Shown piece after piece: positions 39,515 through 49,362 of a stretch of 64,000 nt of DNA; positions within the stretch are counted from its first letter, which is position 1, and the number at the start of each line of letters is the position of its first letter. This stretch comes from Phormidium tenue FACHB-1050. Lineage in GTDB: Bacteria > Cyanobacteriota > Cyanobacteriia > Pseudanabaenales > Pseudanabaenaceae. The DNA lies in contig NZ_JACJQY010000018.1 in assembly GCF_014696925.1 (NCBI RefSeq), forward strand, positions 1 through 64,000. The letters are read 5' to 3'. Position numbers and translations under genes: made by a program. The notes beneath the pieces are model-generated. The model did no database searches. It worked only from the letters and a program-made list of their open reading frames with translations, and was not told the origin of the DNA.

Positions 39515-40813
39515 ATGCTACGAATTGTCACCCAGAGAACTGAAGCAGAATCCGAAATCAAGCGGATTTGCGATCGCATCTATGATGATCAGATGATCCA
39601 CAAGGAAGCCACTGTCACCGAGATCATTCAAACGGTCAGACGCAAAGGTGATACAGCCCTTCTGCACTATACCTCTGAGTTTGATGGTCAGGACTTTACA
39701 GCGGCGGAACTGCGCGTCAGTGGATCGGAACTTGATGCTGCTTATCAGCAAGTCAAAGGCGGACTGCTCAAAGCGATCGAATTAGCGCATCAGCGTATCG
39801 AAGAATTTCATAAAATGCGTGTGCCAAAAAGCTGGGTACATTTTGGCGATAAAGATGTCGTGTTGGGCAAACGTTACACACCTGTTGACTCGGCTGGTAT
39901 TTATATCCCTGGGGGGAAAGCCGCCTATCCAAGTACTGTTTTGATGAATGCTGTACCTGCAAGAGTCGCAGGGGTAAAGAAGATTGTAATGGTTACGCCC
40001 CCAGGGCAAGAACGCACAATCAATCCTGCGATTTTAGTAGCTGCTCAAGTGGCAGGTGTAGAAGAAATTTATCGTGTGGGTGGAGCGCAAGCGATCGCTG
40101 CATTAGCCTATGGAACGGAAACTATTCCTAAAGTTGATGTAATCACAGGGCCAGGCAACATCTATGTCACCCTTGCGAAAAAACAAGTGTTTGGGCGGGT
40201 TGGTATCGACTCGATCGCGGGGCCATCAGAAGTTTTAATCATTGCGGATGCGAGTGCTAACCCCACCTATGTCGCCGCAGATATGCTTGCTCAAGCAGAG
40301 CATGATCAGATGGCAGCTTCGATCCTGCTCACCAATGATTCGCGCCTTGCTAATCGTGTCTGTGAAGAAGTCAATCGGATGCTGGAAAATCATCCCCGTC
40401 GGATGATGACCGAAAAGGCGATCGCCCACTATGGCTTAATTGTCGTTGTCGATAGTCTGAAAACTGCCGCCGAACTCTCAAATCAATTTGCTCCCGAACA
40501 TCTAGAACTTGAAGTCGAAGAACCTTGGCAATTAGTCGATCAAATCCGTCATGCGGGAGCTATTTTTATCGGACATTCTACACCTGAAGCCGTGGGGGAT
40601 TATTTAGCAGGTCCAAATCATACTTTACCTACCTGTGGCGGAGCGCGTTATTCCTCGGCGCTGGGTGTCGAGACTTTCCTTAAACATTCCAGTTTGATTC
40701 AGTACAGCCCCGAAGCCTTAAAAGAAGTGTCAGGAGCGATCGCTTTATTAACCGAAGCCGAAGGCTTGCCCTCACACGGTGATTCAGTCAGATTACGTCT
40801 ACAAGATCTGTAA
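39515..40813 (+). CDS. hisD: Histidinol dehydrogenase
   Basis: 432 aa; VDSAGIYIPGGKAAYPSTVLMNAVPARVAGV, GPGNIYVTLAKKQVFGRVGIDSIAGPSEVL, AEHDQMA. Confidence 0.97.
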   Translation: MLRIVTQRTEAESEIKRICDRIYDDQMIHKEATVTEIIQTVRRKGDTALLHYTSEFDGQDFTAAELRVSGSELDAAYQQVKGGLLKAIELAHQRIEEFHKMRVPKSWVHFGDKDVVLGKRYTPVDSAGIYIPGGKAAYPSTVLMNAVPARVAGVKKIVMVTPPGQERTINPAILVAAQVAGVEEIYRVGGAQAIAALAYGTETIPKVDVITGPGNIYVTLAKKQVFGRVGIDSIAGPSEVLIIADASANPTYVAADMLAQAEHDQMAASILLTNDSRLANRVCEEVNRMLENHPRRMMTEKAIAHYGLIVVVDSLKTAAELSNQFAPEHLELEVEEPWQLVDQIRHAGAIFIGHSTPEAVGDYLAGPNHTLPTCGGARYSSALGVETFLKHSSLIQYSPEALKEVSGAIALLTEAEGLPSHGDSVRLRLQDL

Positions 40814-40818
40814 TAGCT

Positions 40819-41436
40819 ATGGTTATAGCCAATTCCCTACCAACATTAACAATTCTGGAAAACGGCGATCGCCTGAATCGCGTTGAATTTGAGCGGCGTT
40901 ATACATCCTCAAACATTAAAAAAGCGGAACTCATCGAAGGACTTGTATACGTGGCATCTCCCTTACGTTTTACCCCCCATGCTAAACCTCATAGTCAAAT
41001 CATTGGTTGGCTAATTACCTACCAGTCCATGAGGACTGACTTAGAAGTTGGCATTGAGCCAACAGTCCGACTGGATGCTGATAATGAACCGCAACCAGAT
41101 GCAGTCTTATTTCGGCTAGGTGGTAATGCTCAAGTTGATGAGGATGGCTATATTACAGGCTCACCCGAATTAATTGTCGAAATTGCCGCGAGTACTGTTT
41201 CCTATGATTTGCACGCTAAAAAACGCGCCTATGAACGTAATGGGGTAAAAGAATACATTGTTTGGCGGACATTGGATCAACAAATTGATTGGTTTGTTTT
41301 AGAGAATGGTCAATATGTGGAATTAGCTCCCAATGCCGCAGGAATTATTCATAGTCGGGAATTTGAAGGCTTACGGCTCAATGTATCAGCTATCTTAAAT
41401 GGTGACATATCAACAGTTCTCAAAACATTGCAATAA
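40819..41436 (+). CDS. Uma2-family putative endonuclease
   Basis: LIEGLVYVASPLRFTPHAKPHSQIIGWLITY...PQPDAVLF...PELIVEIAASTVSYDLHAK. Confidence 0.88.
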   Translation: MVIANSLPTLTILENGDRLNRVEFERRYTSSNIKKAELIEGLVYVASPLRFTPHAKPHSQIIGWLITYQSMRTDLEVGIEPTVRLDADNEPQPDAVLFRLGGNAQVDEDGYITGSPELIVEIAASTVSYDLHAKKRAYERNGVKEYIVWRTLDQQIDWFVLENGQYVELAPNAAGIIHSREFEGLRLNVSAILNGDISTVLKTLQ

Positions 41437-41468
41437 AAAAGAACCTCCCGTTGGGAGGTTCTTTTTTT
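41437..41468. terminator. Rho-independent terminator between convergent genes
   Basis: aaaaaagaacctccc-gttg-ggaggttctttttt. Confidence 0.9.
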
Positions 41469-42567
41469 AAAAGCCCATTACCTTTGCGACGCTGGTAATG
41501 TCTGGAGCGATGCCTTTATGTAACTTGGACTCGGCACAAGCGATCGCGGTATCAGGGTCTTTAATACCATTGCCTGTGAGTACACAGACAATCGTTGCAC
41601 CAGAGGGAATCTGATCGCTGACTTTTAGTAGTCCCGCTACCGAAGCCGCACTAGCAGGCTCACAGAAAACGCCCTCTTCTCCAGCGAGGAACTTGTAAGC
41701 TGAGAGAATTTCGACATCTGTGACACTATGGAAAGCGCCACCACTTTCTTCGCGAACCTTGAGCGCTTTCGCCCAGTTCGCAGGATTGCCAATTCTGATG
41801 GCAGTAGCGATTGTTTCAGGTTTGTCAAAAACTTGCCCTGTGACTAGAGGCGCAGAACCTGCGGCTTGAAATCCCATCATGCGGGGTAATTTCTTTGCCT
41901 TGCCAGACGCATAGTATTGCGAGAAGCCCATCCAGTAGGCGGTAATATTACCCGCGTTACCCATGGGAATACAGAGCCAATCTGGAGCATCGCCGATCGC
42001 TTCGACTAATTCAAAGGCGGCAGTTTTTTGACCTTCCAGACGATAGGGATTGACAGAATTAACTAGAGTAATCGGGAATTTCTCAGACATTTCCCGCACA
42101 ATTTCGAGAGCTTGGTCAAAGTTGCCATCGATCGCAATGACTTCAGCACCATAGATTAAAGCTTGGCTTAACTTACCGAGCGCAATCTTGCCATCGGGAA
42201 TTAATACAAAAGCTTTGAGTCCACCCCGTTTCGCATAGGCTGCTGCTGCTGCCGAGGTGTTACCTGTACTCGCGCAGATTACCGCCGCCGAGCCAGCTTC
42301 CTTAGCTTTAGAAATCGCCATCGTCATACCGCGATCCTTAAAGCTGCCAGTGGGGTTGAGTCCATCGTACTTGAGCAGGACTTTGATATTACGCCCTAGT
42401 CTCTCACTGAGAGCGAGCGCGGGAATTAGCGGTGTATTGCCTTCATGCAAAGTTACGATCGGCGTTTGGTCAGTAACTGGCAAATAATCCGCATAGCGAC
42501 ATATCAGTCCGGGCCAACCATTAGGAGCTGTAGAGGCAGGGTAAAGATCGAGACGAGTATCAATCAC
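41467..42567 (-). CDS. thrC: Threonine synthase
   Basis: [53 protein letters not shown]. Confidence 0.95.
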   Translation of the reverse strand: MIDTRLDLYPASTAPNGWPGLICRYADYLPVTDQTPIVTLHEGNTPLIPALALSERLGRNIKVLLKYDGLNPTGSFKDRGMTMAISKAKEAGSAAVICASTGNTSAAAAAYAKRGGLKAFVLIPDGKIALGKLSQALIYGAEVIAIDGNFDQALEIVREMSEKFPITLVNSVNPYRLEGQKTAAFELVEAIGDAPDWLCIPMGNAGNITAYWMGFSQYYASGKAKKLPRMMGFQAAGSAPLVTGQVFDKPETIATAIRIGNPANWAKALKVREESGGAFHSVTDVEILSAYKFLAGEEGVFCEPASAASVAGLLKVSDQIPSGATIVCVLTGNGIKDPDTAIACAESKLHKGIAPDITSVAKVMGF

Positions 42568-42744
42568 GCTTTCTTATATAAAATGCTTATAAACTATCAA
42601 ACCTAGTTTAGCCTGATACCAATTTCAAAATCCAGACTGGGTTTGAGTTGTACTGGCAAACGAGTATAAGCTTATATATTACTGCAAATAGTTAAAGCAA
42701 TCGCCAAAATATACAGGGCATAAGTACTTATACCGAATAAATTA

Positions 42745-42795
42745 CCGAAACCCGTAAGGTTGCGCCCCTGCGAGGCGCAACCTTACGGGTTTCGG
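42745..42795. terminator. Long palindrome downstream of 2Fe-2S protein gene
   Basis: ccgaaacccgtaaggttgcgcc...ggcgcaaccttacgggtttcgg. Confidence 0.8.
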
Positions 42796-42828
42796 TTTGT
42801 AATGGAAAACTGAAACTATTCAGTTTGG

Positions 42829-43095
42829 TCAGCTAAAATAACGATTTAGTATGCTTTCAACCTGAGATGGCTTGACATACCTATGACGATCTTTATTAGG
42901 CATAATCATTAAATTAGGCGCTTGGTGACATAGCTTTTGACATCCTGTTTTTTGAATTTGGATGCGATCGCTCCAGCCGCGATCGCGCAATTCCTGCTCC
43001 AAACGCTGATATACCTCTTTACCGCCCTGTAGCCAACAGTCCGATTTTTGACAGATCAAAATACTAGATGCTCTATTCTTTTTTTTCTTAACCAC
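42829..43095 (-). CDS. (2Fe-2S) ferredoxin-like protein (thioredoxin-like fold)
   Basis: ILICQKSDCWLQGGKEVYQRLEQELRDRG...KTGCQKLCHQAPNLMIMP; supplied ORF starts at 43245 but its N-terminus reads through a palindrome, so GTG 43095 suggested. Confidence 0.75.
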   Translation of the reverse strand: MVKKKKNRASSILICQKSDCWLQGGKEVYQRLEQELRDRGWSDRIQIQKTGCQKLCHQAPNLMIMPNKDRHRYVKPSQVESILNRYFS

Positions 43096-43213
43096 AGTGT
43101 AAGTACAGCCTATTGAGGCTTTTAGTAATACAGATAAATTTTGGGAAGCGGCGCGGAGCGCCACTTCCCAAAATTTATCTGGGGTTTGAGGATACTTCAC
43201 GTCCTCCCTTTGT

Positions 43214-44056
43214 TTATGGCTGATATTCTGGCTTTTCATGTTCAACTACAAACACATTGGAATAGAGATGAGCCACAATCTCTTGCCCTTGCTGTGTCAG
43301 CGACAAATAGTACAAAGCATCTTTGACAAATGGGTATACGCTTGTCCAATAGAACTTAGGATAGTTTCGGCGTAAATCCCCTGGGTGGGCATATCCAAGG
43401 GCTGCATTTACACCAGTTTCTTCAAATTCATAGAATAAAGCACCTATTTTCTTGAGATAACGCGGATCACTCAGTTGTCCAATCAAATCAGCGGAGCGTA
43501 CTAGTCCTGCAAAATGCGTTGTATCTTGATGGTCACCAGTTTTAGGTACAGGAAATCGCGTTAGTTCAATATTGCGGCAAATTTTCTCAGCTTTAATCAA
43601 AGAGTGATTGGCAAAGCGCTGATTTACAAATAGTTTAGCGCGATCGACATGATATGGCGTTAGCCCTGCATCCGAGGCTCCTGCGGGTAACTCCACCATC
43701 GCATCACCAATTCCCGTAGCAAACTTACCATTACCATCCTGAAGGCAAACACCTTTGACATAGCCAATATCATGACAAACAAGAGAAATGATGTAATGCA
43801 ACCAATCCTCAGGCGAGACTCGTCCTTCACGAATATGTTTACCGCGTAAAATTTCTTGCCCCACTAAGGTTACTAAGATCGTATGTTCGACATTATGGTA
43901 GAGCGCATCGCTATTGGCGATATTTTCCAGAGCCATGTTGCCAGCCCAGCCTATGATATCTTCATAATCATGTAGATAGCCACCATAGGTACGGCGATAT
44001 CCTAGCTTTAGTTGATCAACAAAGTTACCTATTAGGAGTTCAGTTGCATTAAACAT
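43214..44056 (-). CDS. HD-domain phosphohydrolase-like protein
   Basis: NVEHTILVTLVGQEIL...WLHYIISLVCHDIGYVKGV. Confidence 0.82.
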   Translation of the reverse strand: MFNATELLIGNFVDQLKLGYRRTYGGYLHDYEDIIGWAGNMALENIANSDALYHNVEHTILVTLVGQEILRGKHIREGRVSPEDWLHYIISLVCHDIGYVKGVCLQDGNGKFATGIGDAMVELPAGASDAGLTPYHVDRAKLFVNQRFANHSLIKAEKICRNIELTRFPVPKTGDHQDTTHFAGLVRSADLIGQLSDPRYLKKIGALFYEFEETGVNAALGYAHPGDLRRNYPKFYWTSVYPFVKDALYYLSLTQQGQEIVAHLYSNVFVVEHEKPEYQP

Positions 44057-44360
44057 AAATCTTTATGTACCTATGTAAAGCCAAAATCTAATCTAAATGA
44101 TAAGCCCAACTCTTCTTTTTGGTGCGATCATCAATAAAATTCTTAGAAGTTACACCCATAGCAACCAAAGGTTTCCTTGGGACATAAACCCCAAAATACA
44201 AGTAGCGCCGCTACTTGTATTTTGGGGTTTGAAATGATCCATCAAGAGATTTTTGGAAAGTGTTACTTTGCAATACTTTCCAAAAATCTCTTGGTTGGCG
44301 TGTGAGCGCAAAGTGTTGTAAGAACAAGCAAAATCTAAATCTAAATATGAGATGACTATC

Positions 44361-44489
44361 AGCAATTCTGATTATGAAACCGATTTTGGTGTTTCCAGCG
44401 CCTTCGGCGCTGGAAACACCAAAATCGGTTTTTTGAAAGCCCGCCAACGGCGGGCTTTCAAAAAACCGATTTTTATAATTAGAATTGCT
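44361..44489. mobile_element. Compound double-hairpin element with AGCAATTCT ends
   Basis: agcaattctgattat...ataattagaattgct ends; two adjacent hairpins sharing an (A)ACCGATTTT arm. Confidence 0.7.
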
Positions 44490-44622
44490 GGATGACTATG
44501 CTTGGCTTTGCCATTTTACTTTTTAGGTTTAAGGATTTTAAGTTGAAGCAAAAAGTACTATATGTGCAATATGGTTAAGGTAGTATTATTGGACTGATGA
44601 ATCTTAATCCTAAATATTAAAT

Positions 44623-45195
44623 ATGCTTAAACACTTTGCTGGTCGTTTGTTACTGCCTGTATCCATCGCATTGGCAGTAGCTTCATGTCAGCAGCCTAGT
44701 GCTACAACAACATCTCCTTCGCCGTCAGTGGCAGCTTCAGCTTCTCCTACCACCAGCCCCTCCGAATCTCCAAAAGCCGATGCGTCCCCAAAAGCCGACG
44801 CATCACCCAAAGCCGATGCGTCTCCTAAAGCCGATGCGTCTCCTAAAGCCGATGCATCACCAAAGGCTGACGCATCAACCACATCAGACGCACCTTCCTC
44901 TGGTAAGACTAAAGATATTGATGCTTTAGTCAAAGAAAATGCTGAATACAAGGAAATGTATGATGCAACTAATGGCATTAAATACATCGGGTTAGTCGAA
45001 ACAGAAACCTGCAAGGCTTTGGATCAAGGCGTGCCTTTCCCCACTCTAATTGATGCTCTCGAAAAGGAATTTGACAAGCAAGGTAGTTCCATGCCCGCAG
45101 ATAAACTCACGAAGTTGAAAGAGTATACAGGTTTTGTTGTTGGCGCTAGTGTGGTTATTTCTTGTCCTCAACACAAGGATAAGATTAAGTCTTAA
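44623..45195 (+). CDS. Lipoprotein with 6x SPKADA tandem repeat
   Basis: LAVASCQQ lipobox; SPKADASPKADASPKADASPKADASPKADASPKADAS. Confidence 0.8.
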   Translation: MLKHFAGRLLLPVSIALAVASCQQPSATTTSPSPSVAASASPTTSPSESPKADASPKADASPKADASPKADASPKADASPKADASTTSDAPSSGKTKDIDALVKENAEYKEMYDATNGIKYIGLVETETCKALDQGVPFPTLIDALEKEFDKQGSSMPADKLTKLKEYTGFVVGASVVISCPQHKDKIKS

Positions 45196-45278
45196 TTTTT
45201 TAAGTTAACTGCAAAAAAGAGAGACAGTGCTAGGTGCTGTCTCTCTTTTTTTGAGCGCTAAGTAGTTAATTACAAACC

Positions 45279-45325
45279 AAAACCCGTAACGTTGCTCCCC
45301 TGCGGGGAGCAACGTTACGGGTTTT
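45279..45325. repeat. Long palindrome
   Basis: aaaacccgtaacgttgctcccctgcggggagcaacgttacgggtttt. Confidence 0.8.
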
Positions 45326-45388
45326 GTAATTTATTTTGCAAGTGTGGCAACACTTTTATAGCTATAGCCACCTGTATCAGGACAAATC

Positions 45389-45443
45389 AAAACCCAAATA
45401 GTGTGAGGCGGCGCTTTGCGCCGCCTCACACTATTTGGGTTTT
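45389..45443. repeat. Long palindrome, same stem as 37640..37694
   Basis: aaaacccaaatagtgtgaggcggcgc-ttt-gcgccgcctcacactatttgggtttt. Confidence 0.85.
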
Positions 45444-45552
45444 ATGTCCTAAAAAGAATGACGACAGCTATATAAATTAAAAACCAAACCCAGTCAGGGT
45501 TTTAAAAACACTAAATGGCGTAGCCATTTAGTGTTTTGGTATAATTGCACTT

Positions 45553-46587
45553 ATGAAATCTGGTTATACTCTGCCTGTATTTGCGATCGCTGCTGCTAAA
45601 GCCGCCATCCTTGCCATACTCAAAAAAGACTCAGCTTCTATCGAACTTAATCTATTGGAATCTGGTTTAGGGATCATAGAAATTTCTCAAAGTGCAATTA
45701 TTGATGAGAATATAGCCATTGCGATCGCCATTAGCAATCCAGGGGATAACCTTGATCTGACCGCAGGAACACCTGTCTGGGCATGGGTAAAGTTAGAATC
45801 TTTAGGTGCAGAACGCATAATTTTAGAAGCTGGAGAGGGTTTGGGAAGAACCGCTAGTGGAGAGCCAGCTATCTATCAATTAGCGAGAAACTTAGCAGAA
45901 GTGAATCTCTTGCAGTTAATTCCCAATCATCTAACAGCAAGAATTAGATTTATATTACCAGAAGGTAGAAATTTAGCTAAACGTACCTCCAATGCCGCTT
46001 TTGGCATTTTAGAAGGTCTATCATTACTAGGAACTTCTGCAATATCAAAGCCGCTCTCCGTAGAAGATAAACTAGCAGAATTTCGTGCAGATTTACAAGC
46101 TAAAGCGGTCAATTCTCATCAGATAGCTTTTTATATCGGTGCTAATGGCTATCAAGTTGCTCAAAATTTAGGATTTCAACCTTCACAATTAGTGCAGACA
46201 GCCAATTGGGTAGGTGCAATGTTAGTGGAAGCGGCTCTCTTAGGGGTAACTGAGCTTACTCTCGTTGGCTATCATGGCAAATTATTAAAACTTGCTGGTG
46301 GAATTTTTAATACTTCTAGTCACTTAGCTGATGCCCGAATTGATATCTTAGTTCGCGCCGCCGTGCATGAGCAGTTACCATTTGCCCTCATTCAAGAAAT
46401 AGAAAGTCTACCCACTGCCGAAGCTGTGCATAAATTATTAGTTGAGCATGACTGCGATCGCCAAATATTCCAATATCTCACCGCTCAAATTACGCAACGT
46501 GCCACAGCCTATATTCAGAAATATACGGATCGCCAGATTGAGATTAAAACAATATTGTGCGATCGCTTAGGGCAGTTAGTTGTTTAA
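45553..46587 (+). CDS. cbiD: Cobalt-precorrin-5B C1-methyltransferase
   Basis: MKSGYTLPVFAIAAAKAAILAILKK; IPNHLTARIRFILPEGRNLAKRTSNAAFGILEGLSLLGTSAI. Confidence 0.92.
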   Translation: MKSGYTLPVFAIAAAKAAILAILKKDSASIELNLLESGLGIIEISQSAIIDENIAIAIAISNPGDNLDLTAGTPVWAWVKLESLGAERIILEAGEGLGRTASGEPAIYQLARNLAEVNLLQLIPNHLTARIRFILPEGRNLAKRTSNAAFGILEGLSLLGTSAISKPLSVEDKLAEFRADLQAKAVNSHQIAFYIGANGYQVAQNLGFQPSQLVQTANWVGAMLVEAALLGVTELTLVGYHGKLLKLAGGIFNTSSHLADARIDILVRAAVHEQLPFALIQEIESLPTAEAVHKLLVEHDCDRQIFQYLTAQITQRATAYIQKYTDRQIEIKTILCDRLGQLVV

Positions 46588-46645
46588 GATAAGTGTTTGT
46601 TTCCCGCCGAAGGCGGGAAACAAACACTTATCTTAGGGTTTTGTA

Positions 46646-47404
46646 ATGCAACCAGTTTATATTGTCGGTGCGGGGCCAGGAGATCCTGAGCTGATTACAG
46701 TTAAGGGGCGAAATCTACTTACCAAAGCCGATGTGGTCGTTTATGCCAATTCCCTTATTCCTGACTCAATGCTGCAATTTTGCCGCACCGATGCGGAGAT
46801 TATTCCAACCGCAAGCAAATCCCTAGAAGAGATTTTGGAAATTATGATCGATAGGGTGCGATCGCAAAAATTAGTAGTTCGTCTACATGATGGTGATCCT
46901 AGTTTGTACGGTGCAATTCAGGAGCAAATGATCGCCCTCAGTGAAGCGGAAATTCCCTTTGAGATAATTCCGGGGGTAAGTGCCTTCCAATTAGCTGCGG
47001 CACGTTTACAGGTAGAACTAACGGTTCCTGAACTCGTACAGACGATTATTCTCACGCGCATTAGTGGACGGACTCAAGTTCCTGAACGCGAAGAACTATC
47101 AAGCCTTGCATCGCACCAAGCCTCTCTATGTCTCTATCTCAGTGCTCATCATGTGGAGAACGCTCAAGCTAAATTAATGGAACATTATCCAGCCGATACG
47201 ACTGTAGCTATTTGTTATCGCTTAGGTTGGGAAGATGAAAAGATTTTGACGGTTCCTCTTGCAGATATGGCTTCAGTTACTCAAAAAGAGAATTTAACTA
47301 GAACAACTCTATTTGTGATTAGCCCTGCTTTAAACCATGTAAATAAGATTACAAAAGGGCGATCGCAGTTATATAGCTCGCATTACAAGCGCCTTTTTCG
47401 TTAA
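46646..47404 (+). CDS. cobM: Precorrin-4 C11-methyltransferase
   Basis: VYIVGAGPGDPELITVKGRNLLTKADVVVYANSLIP; VRLHDGDPSLYGAIQEQM; PGVSAFQLAAARL. Confidence 0.94.
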   Translation: MQPVYIVGAGPGDPELITVKGRNLLTKADVVVYANSLIPDSMLQFCRTDAEIIPTASKSLEEILEIMIDRVRSQKLVVRLHDGDPSLYGAIQEQMIALSEAEIPFEIIPGVSAFQLAAARLQVELTVPELVQTIILTRISGRTQVPEREELSSLASHQASLCLYLSAHHVENAQAKLMEHYPADTTVAICYRLGWEDEKILTVPLADMASVTQKENLTRTTLFVISPALNHVNKITKGRSQLYSSHYKRLFR

Positions 47405-47507
47405 AGGTTGGTAAGTACTTAAAACCCAGATAGCCAAATCGCCTGCTTAGCGGGCGATTTGGCTATCTGGGTTTTGTTTATTTGCTATAACTATGCCGAG
47501 CTACTTA

Positions 47508-48107
47508 CTAACCGATTGGTTTAATTAACTCAACGCCATCACGACCATCCCCTGCGGCGCTCAAAAATACTTTGACCTGCTCATCCTTAGAAGTTGGCAA
47601 AGTCCGTCCTACATAATCAGGATGGATGGGTAACTCACGATGACCGCGATCGATCAGAGCTAATAACCTCACAACCTTGGGACGACCGTAATCATGGATT
47701 GCGCTCAGGGCTGCTCCAATTGTTCTTCCGCTATAAATAACATCATCGACTAAAACAATCGTTTTGCCATTGAGATCAAAGGGAATCTCAGTTTTGCTAG
47801 GTGTTCGCAGTCCAATCTTGTCGAGATCGTCCCGATAAAAAGTAATATCTAATGCGCCTGTAGGCACTAAGACCCCTTCAAGGGTATGAATCTGCTTAGC
47901 GATCGCCACACTTAGTGGCACACCACGAGTATAAACACCGAGCAAGACCACATTAGAGAGATCACCGCTAGCTTCGACAATTTGCGAAGCCAGACGATTG
48001 ATCGTGCGGCGTAACTCGTCCTCAGATAAAATTTCGACAATCTTGGATTGTGACACTACTAGTTTCAGTAAATTAGTTGGTAGTTCTGTAATTATAGCTA
48101 TCAACAC
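47508..48107 (-). CDS. pyrR: Bifunctional pyr regulator / uracil phosphoribosyltransferase
   Basis: [41 protein letters not shown]; true start may be GTG near 48056. Confidence 0.93.
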   Translation of the reverse strand: MLIAIITELPTNLLKLVVSQSKIVEILSEDELRRTINRLASQIVEASGDLSNVVLLGVYTRGVPLSVAIAKQIHTLEGVLVPTGALDITFYRDDLDKIGLRTPSKTEIPFDLNGKTIVLVDDVIYSGRTIGAALSAIHDYGRPKVVRLLALIDRGHRELPIHPDYVGRTLPTSKDEQVKVFLSAAGDGRDGVELIKPIG

Positions 48108-48253
48108 TTATATTAGGACAACTCCAAACCTAGGAGGCAAATGGCGGCGCTTCGCGCCGCCATTTGCCTCCTAGGTTTGTTTCCTAAGAAAACTGGCGAC
48201 AGCAGCTATAGATATAGAGATATAGCGCTTTGAGATTATCTCTCCAAAACAAA

Positions 48254-48396
48254 GGCGTTAATATACTTGACACACCGTGTAAATTTTCACCACCCTCAGT
48301 CCCCCCTTGGGAAGGGGGGAAGTCTAAGTTCTCCCCCTTGGGAAGGGGGAGTTAGAGGGGGTTTTAGAGATTTGGTGCGTCAAGTATATTAATGCC
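48254..48396. mobile_element. MITE-like element with 23-bp terminal inverted repeats
   Basis: ggcgttaatatacttgacacacc / ggtgcgtcaagtatattaatgcc (21/23) around ccccccttgggaagggggg...cccccttgggaaggggg. Confidence 0.75.
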
Positions 48397-48447
48397 AAAG
48401 CAAAAGGGGCGCTAAGCGCCCCTTTTGCTTTGGAGAAGGAAAAATCT

Positions 48448-48777
48448 TTAGCTATCTAAATGCTTTTCGATTGTCGTCGATAGTGTTGTCTTAGGGACAG
48501 CACCGACAACCACATCCACACGCTGACCACCCTTAAATAACATGAGCGTGGGAATACTGCGAATGCCATATTGTCCAGCTACTCTAGGATTCTCATCGGT
48601 ATTAAGCTTGAAAACTTTAATTTTGCCCTCATATTGTGTGGCAACTTCTTCCACTACAGGTGCAACCATACGGCAAGGTCCACACCAAGGGGCCCAAAAA
48701 TCTACTAGAACAGGGATGTCACTTTTAAGTACGTCCTGCTCAAAGCTAGCATCTGTGACGGCGATCGCTGATGACAT
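48448..48777 (-). CDS. trxA: Thioredoxin
   Basis: [40 protein letters not shown]. Confidence 0.96.
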   Translation of the reverse strand: MSSAIAVTDASFEQDVLKSDIPVLVDFWAPWCGPCRMVAPVVEEVATQYEGKIKVFKLNTDENPRVAGQYGIRSIPTLMLFKGGQRVDVVVGAVPKTTLSTTIEKHLDS

Positions 48778-48976
48778 GCTTTGCTAACTCCCTAAATACT
48801 AAAAACTTTTAATTTCAAAAATTATGTGTAGGTAGTATAACAGCTAGAATCACATATTTGCTAAAAACCAGAATTGTTAAGCAACACACTCAACCATTGA
48901 GTTAACTCTTCGCAGCGATTGCCAATTTTTAATTACGCGCAATAGCTTTGCAAGTGTTACAAAGCAATATTATGAG

Positions 48977-49028
48977 ACCAATTTTGGGGTTGGCTGCGCC
49001 TTCGGCGCAGCCAACCCCAAAATTGGTT
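48977..49028. repeat. Long palindrome adjoining the tandem repeat
   Basis: accaattttggggttggctgcgcc-ttc-ggcgcagccaaccccaaaattggt. Confidence 0.8.
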
Positions 49029-49292
49029 ATATAGTCAAAAAGTAAGAAAATATTTTTGCTGCTAATGCGTATAAGCTCAGGCGACACCAAAATTGGTTAT
49101 ATAGTCAAAAAGTAAGAAAATATTTTTGCTGCTAATGCGTATAAGCTCAGGCGACACCAAAATTTGCCTTTTATAGGCAAAAAATAAGAAAATATTTTTG
49201 CTGCTAATACGTATAAGCTCAGGCGATACCAAAATTTGCCTCTTATAGGCAAAAAATAAGAAACCGCCTTTGCTGCTCATAAGCTCAGGCGG
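49021..49292. repeat. Four-unit ~70-bp tandem repeat
   Basis: Units begin at 49021, 49091, 49161, ~49233; consensus caccaaaatt...tatagtcaaaaagtaagaaaatatttttgctgctaatgcgtataagctcaggcga. Confidence 0.9.
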
Positions 49293-49362
49293 AATGTGGT
49301 GTGAGGAGTGAACGGAAACTTTCGTCTCCGCTTACATATATATTGTAGTCTAATCCGCAAGT

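Noticed and set aside
44688-45014. 108-aa minus ORF with ASALGDASALGD repeats
   Set aside because: Antisense translation of the SPKADA repeat of the lipoprotein gene.
49077-49280. Minus-strand ORF of 67 aa with repeated FLFFAYKRQILVSPELIRISSKNI units
   Set aside because: Is the translation of the 70-bp noncoding tandem repeat (unit not a multiple of 3 in the last copy); no RBS or family support.
49021-49292. Possible CRISPR array
   Set aside because: Repeats are contiguous 70-bp tandem units with no distinct spacers, and no cas genes were seen.
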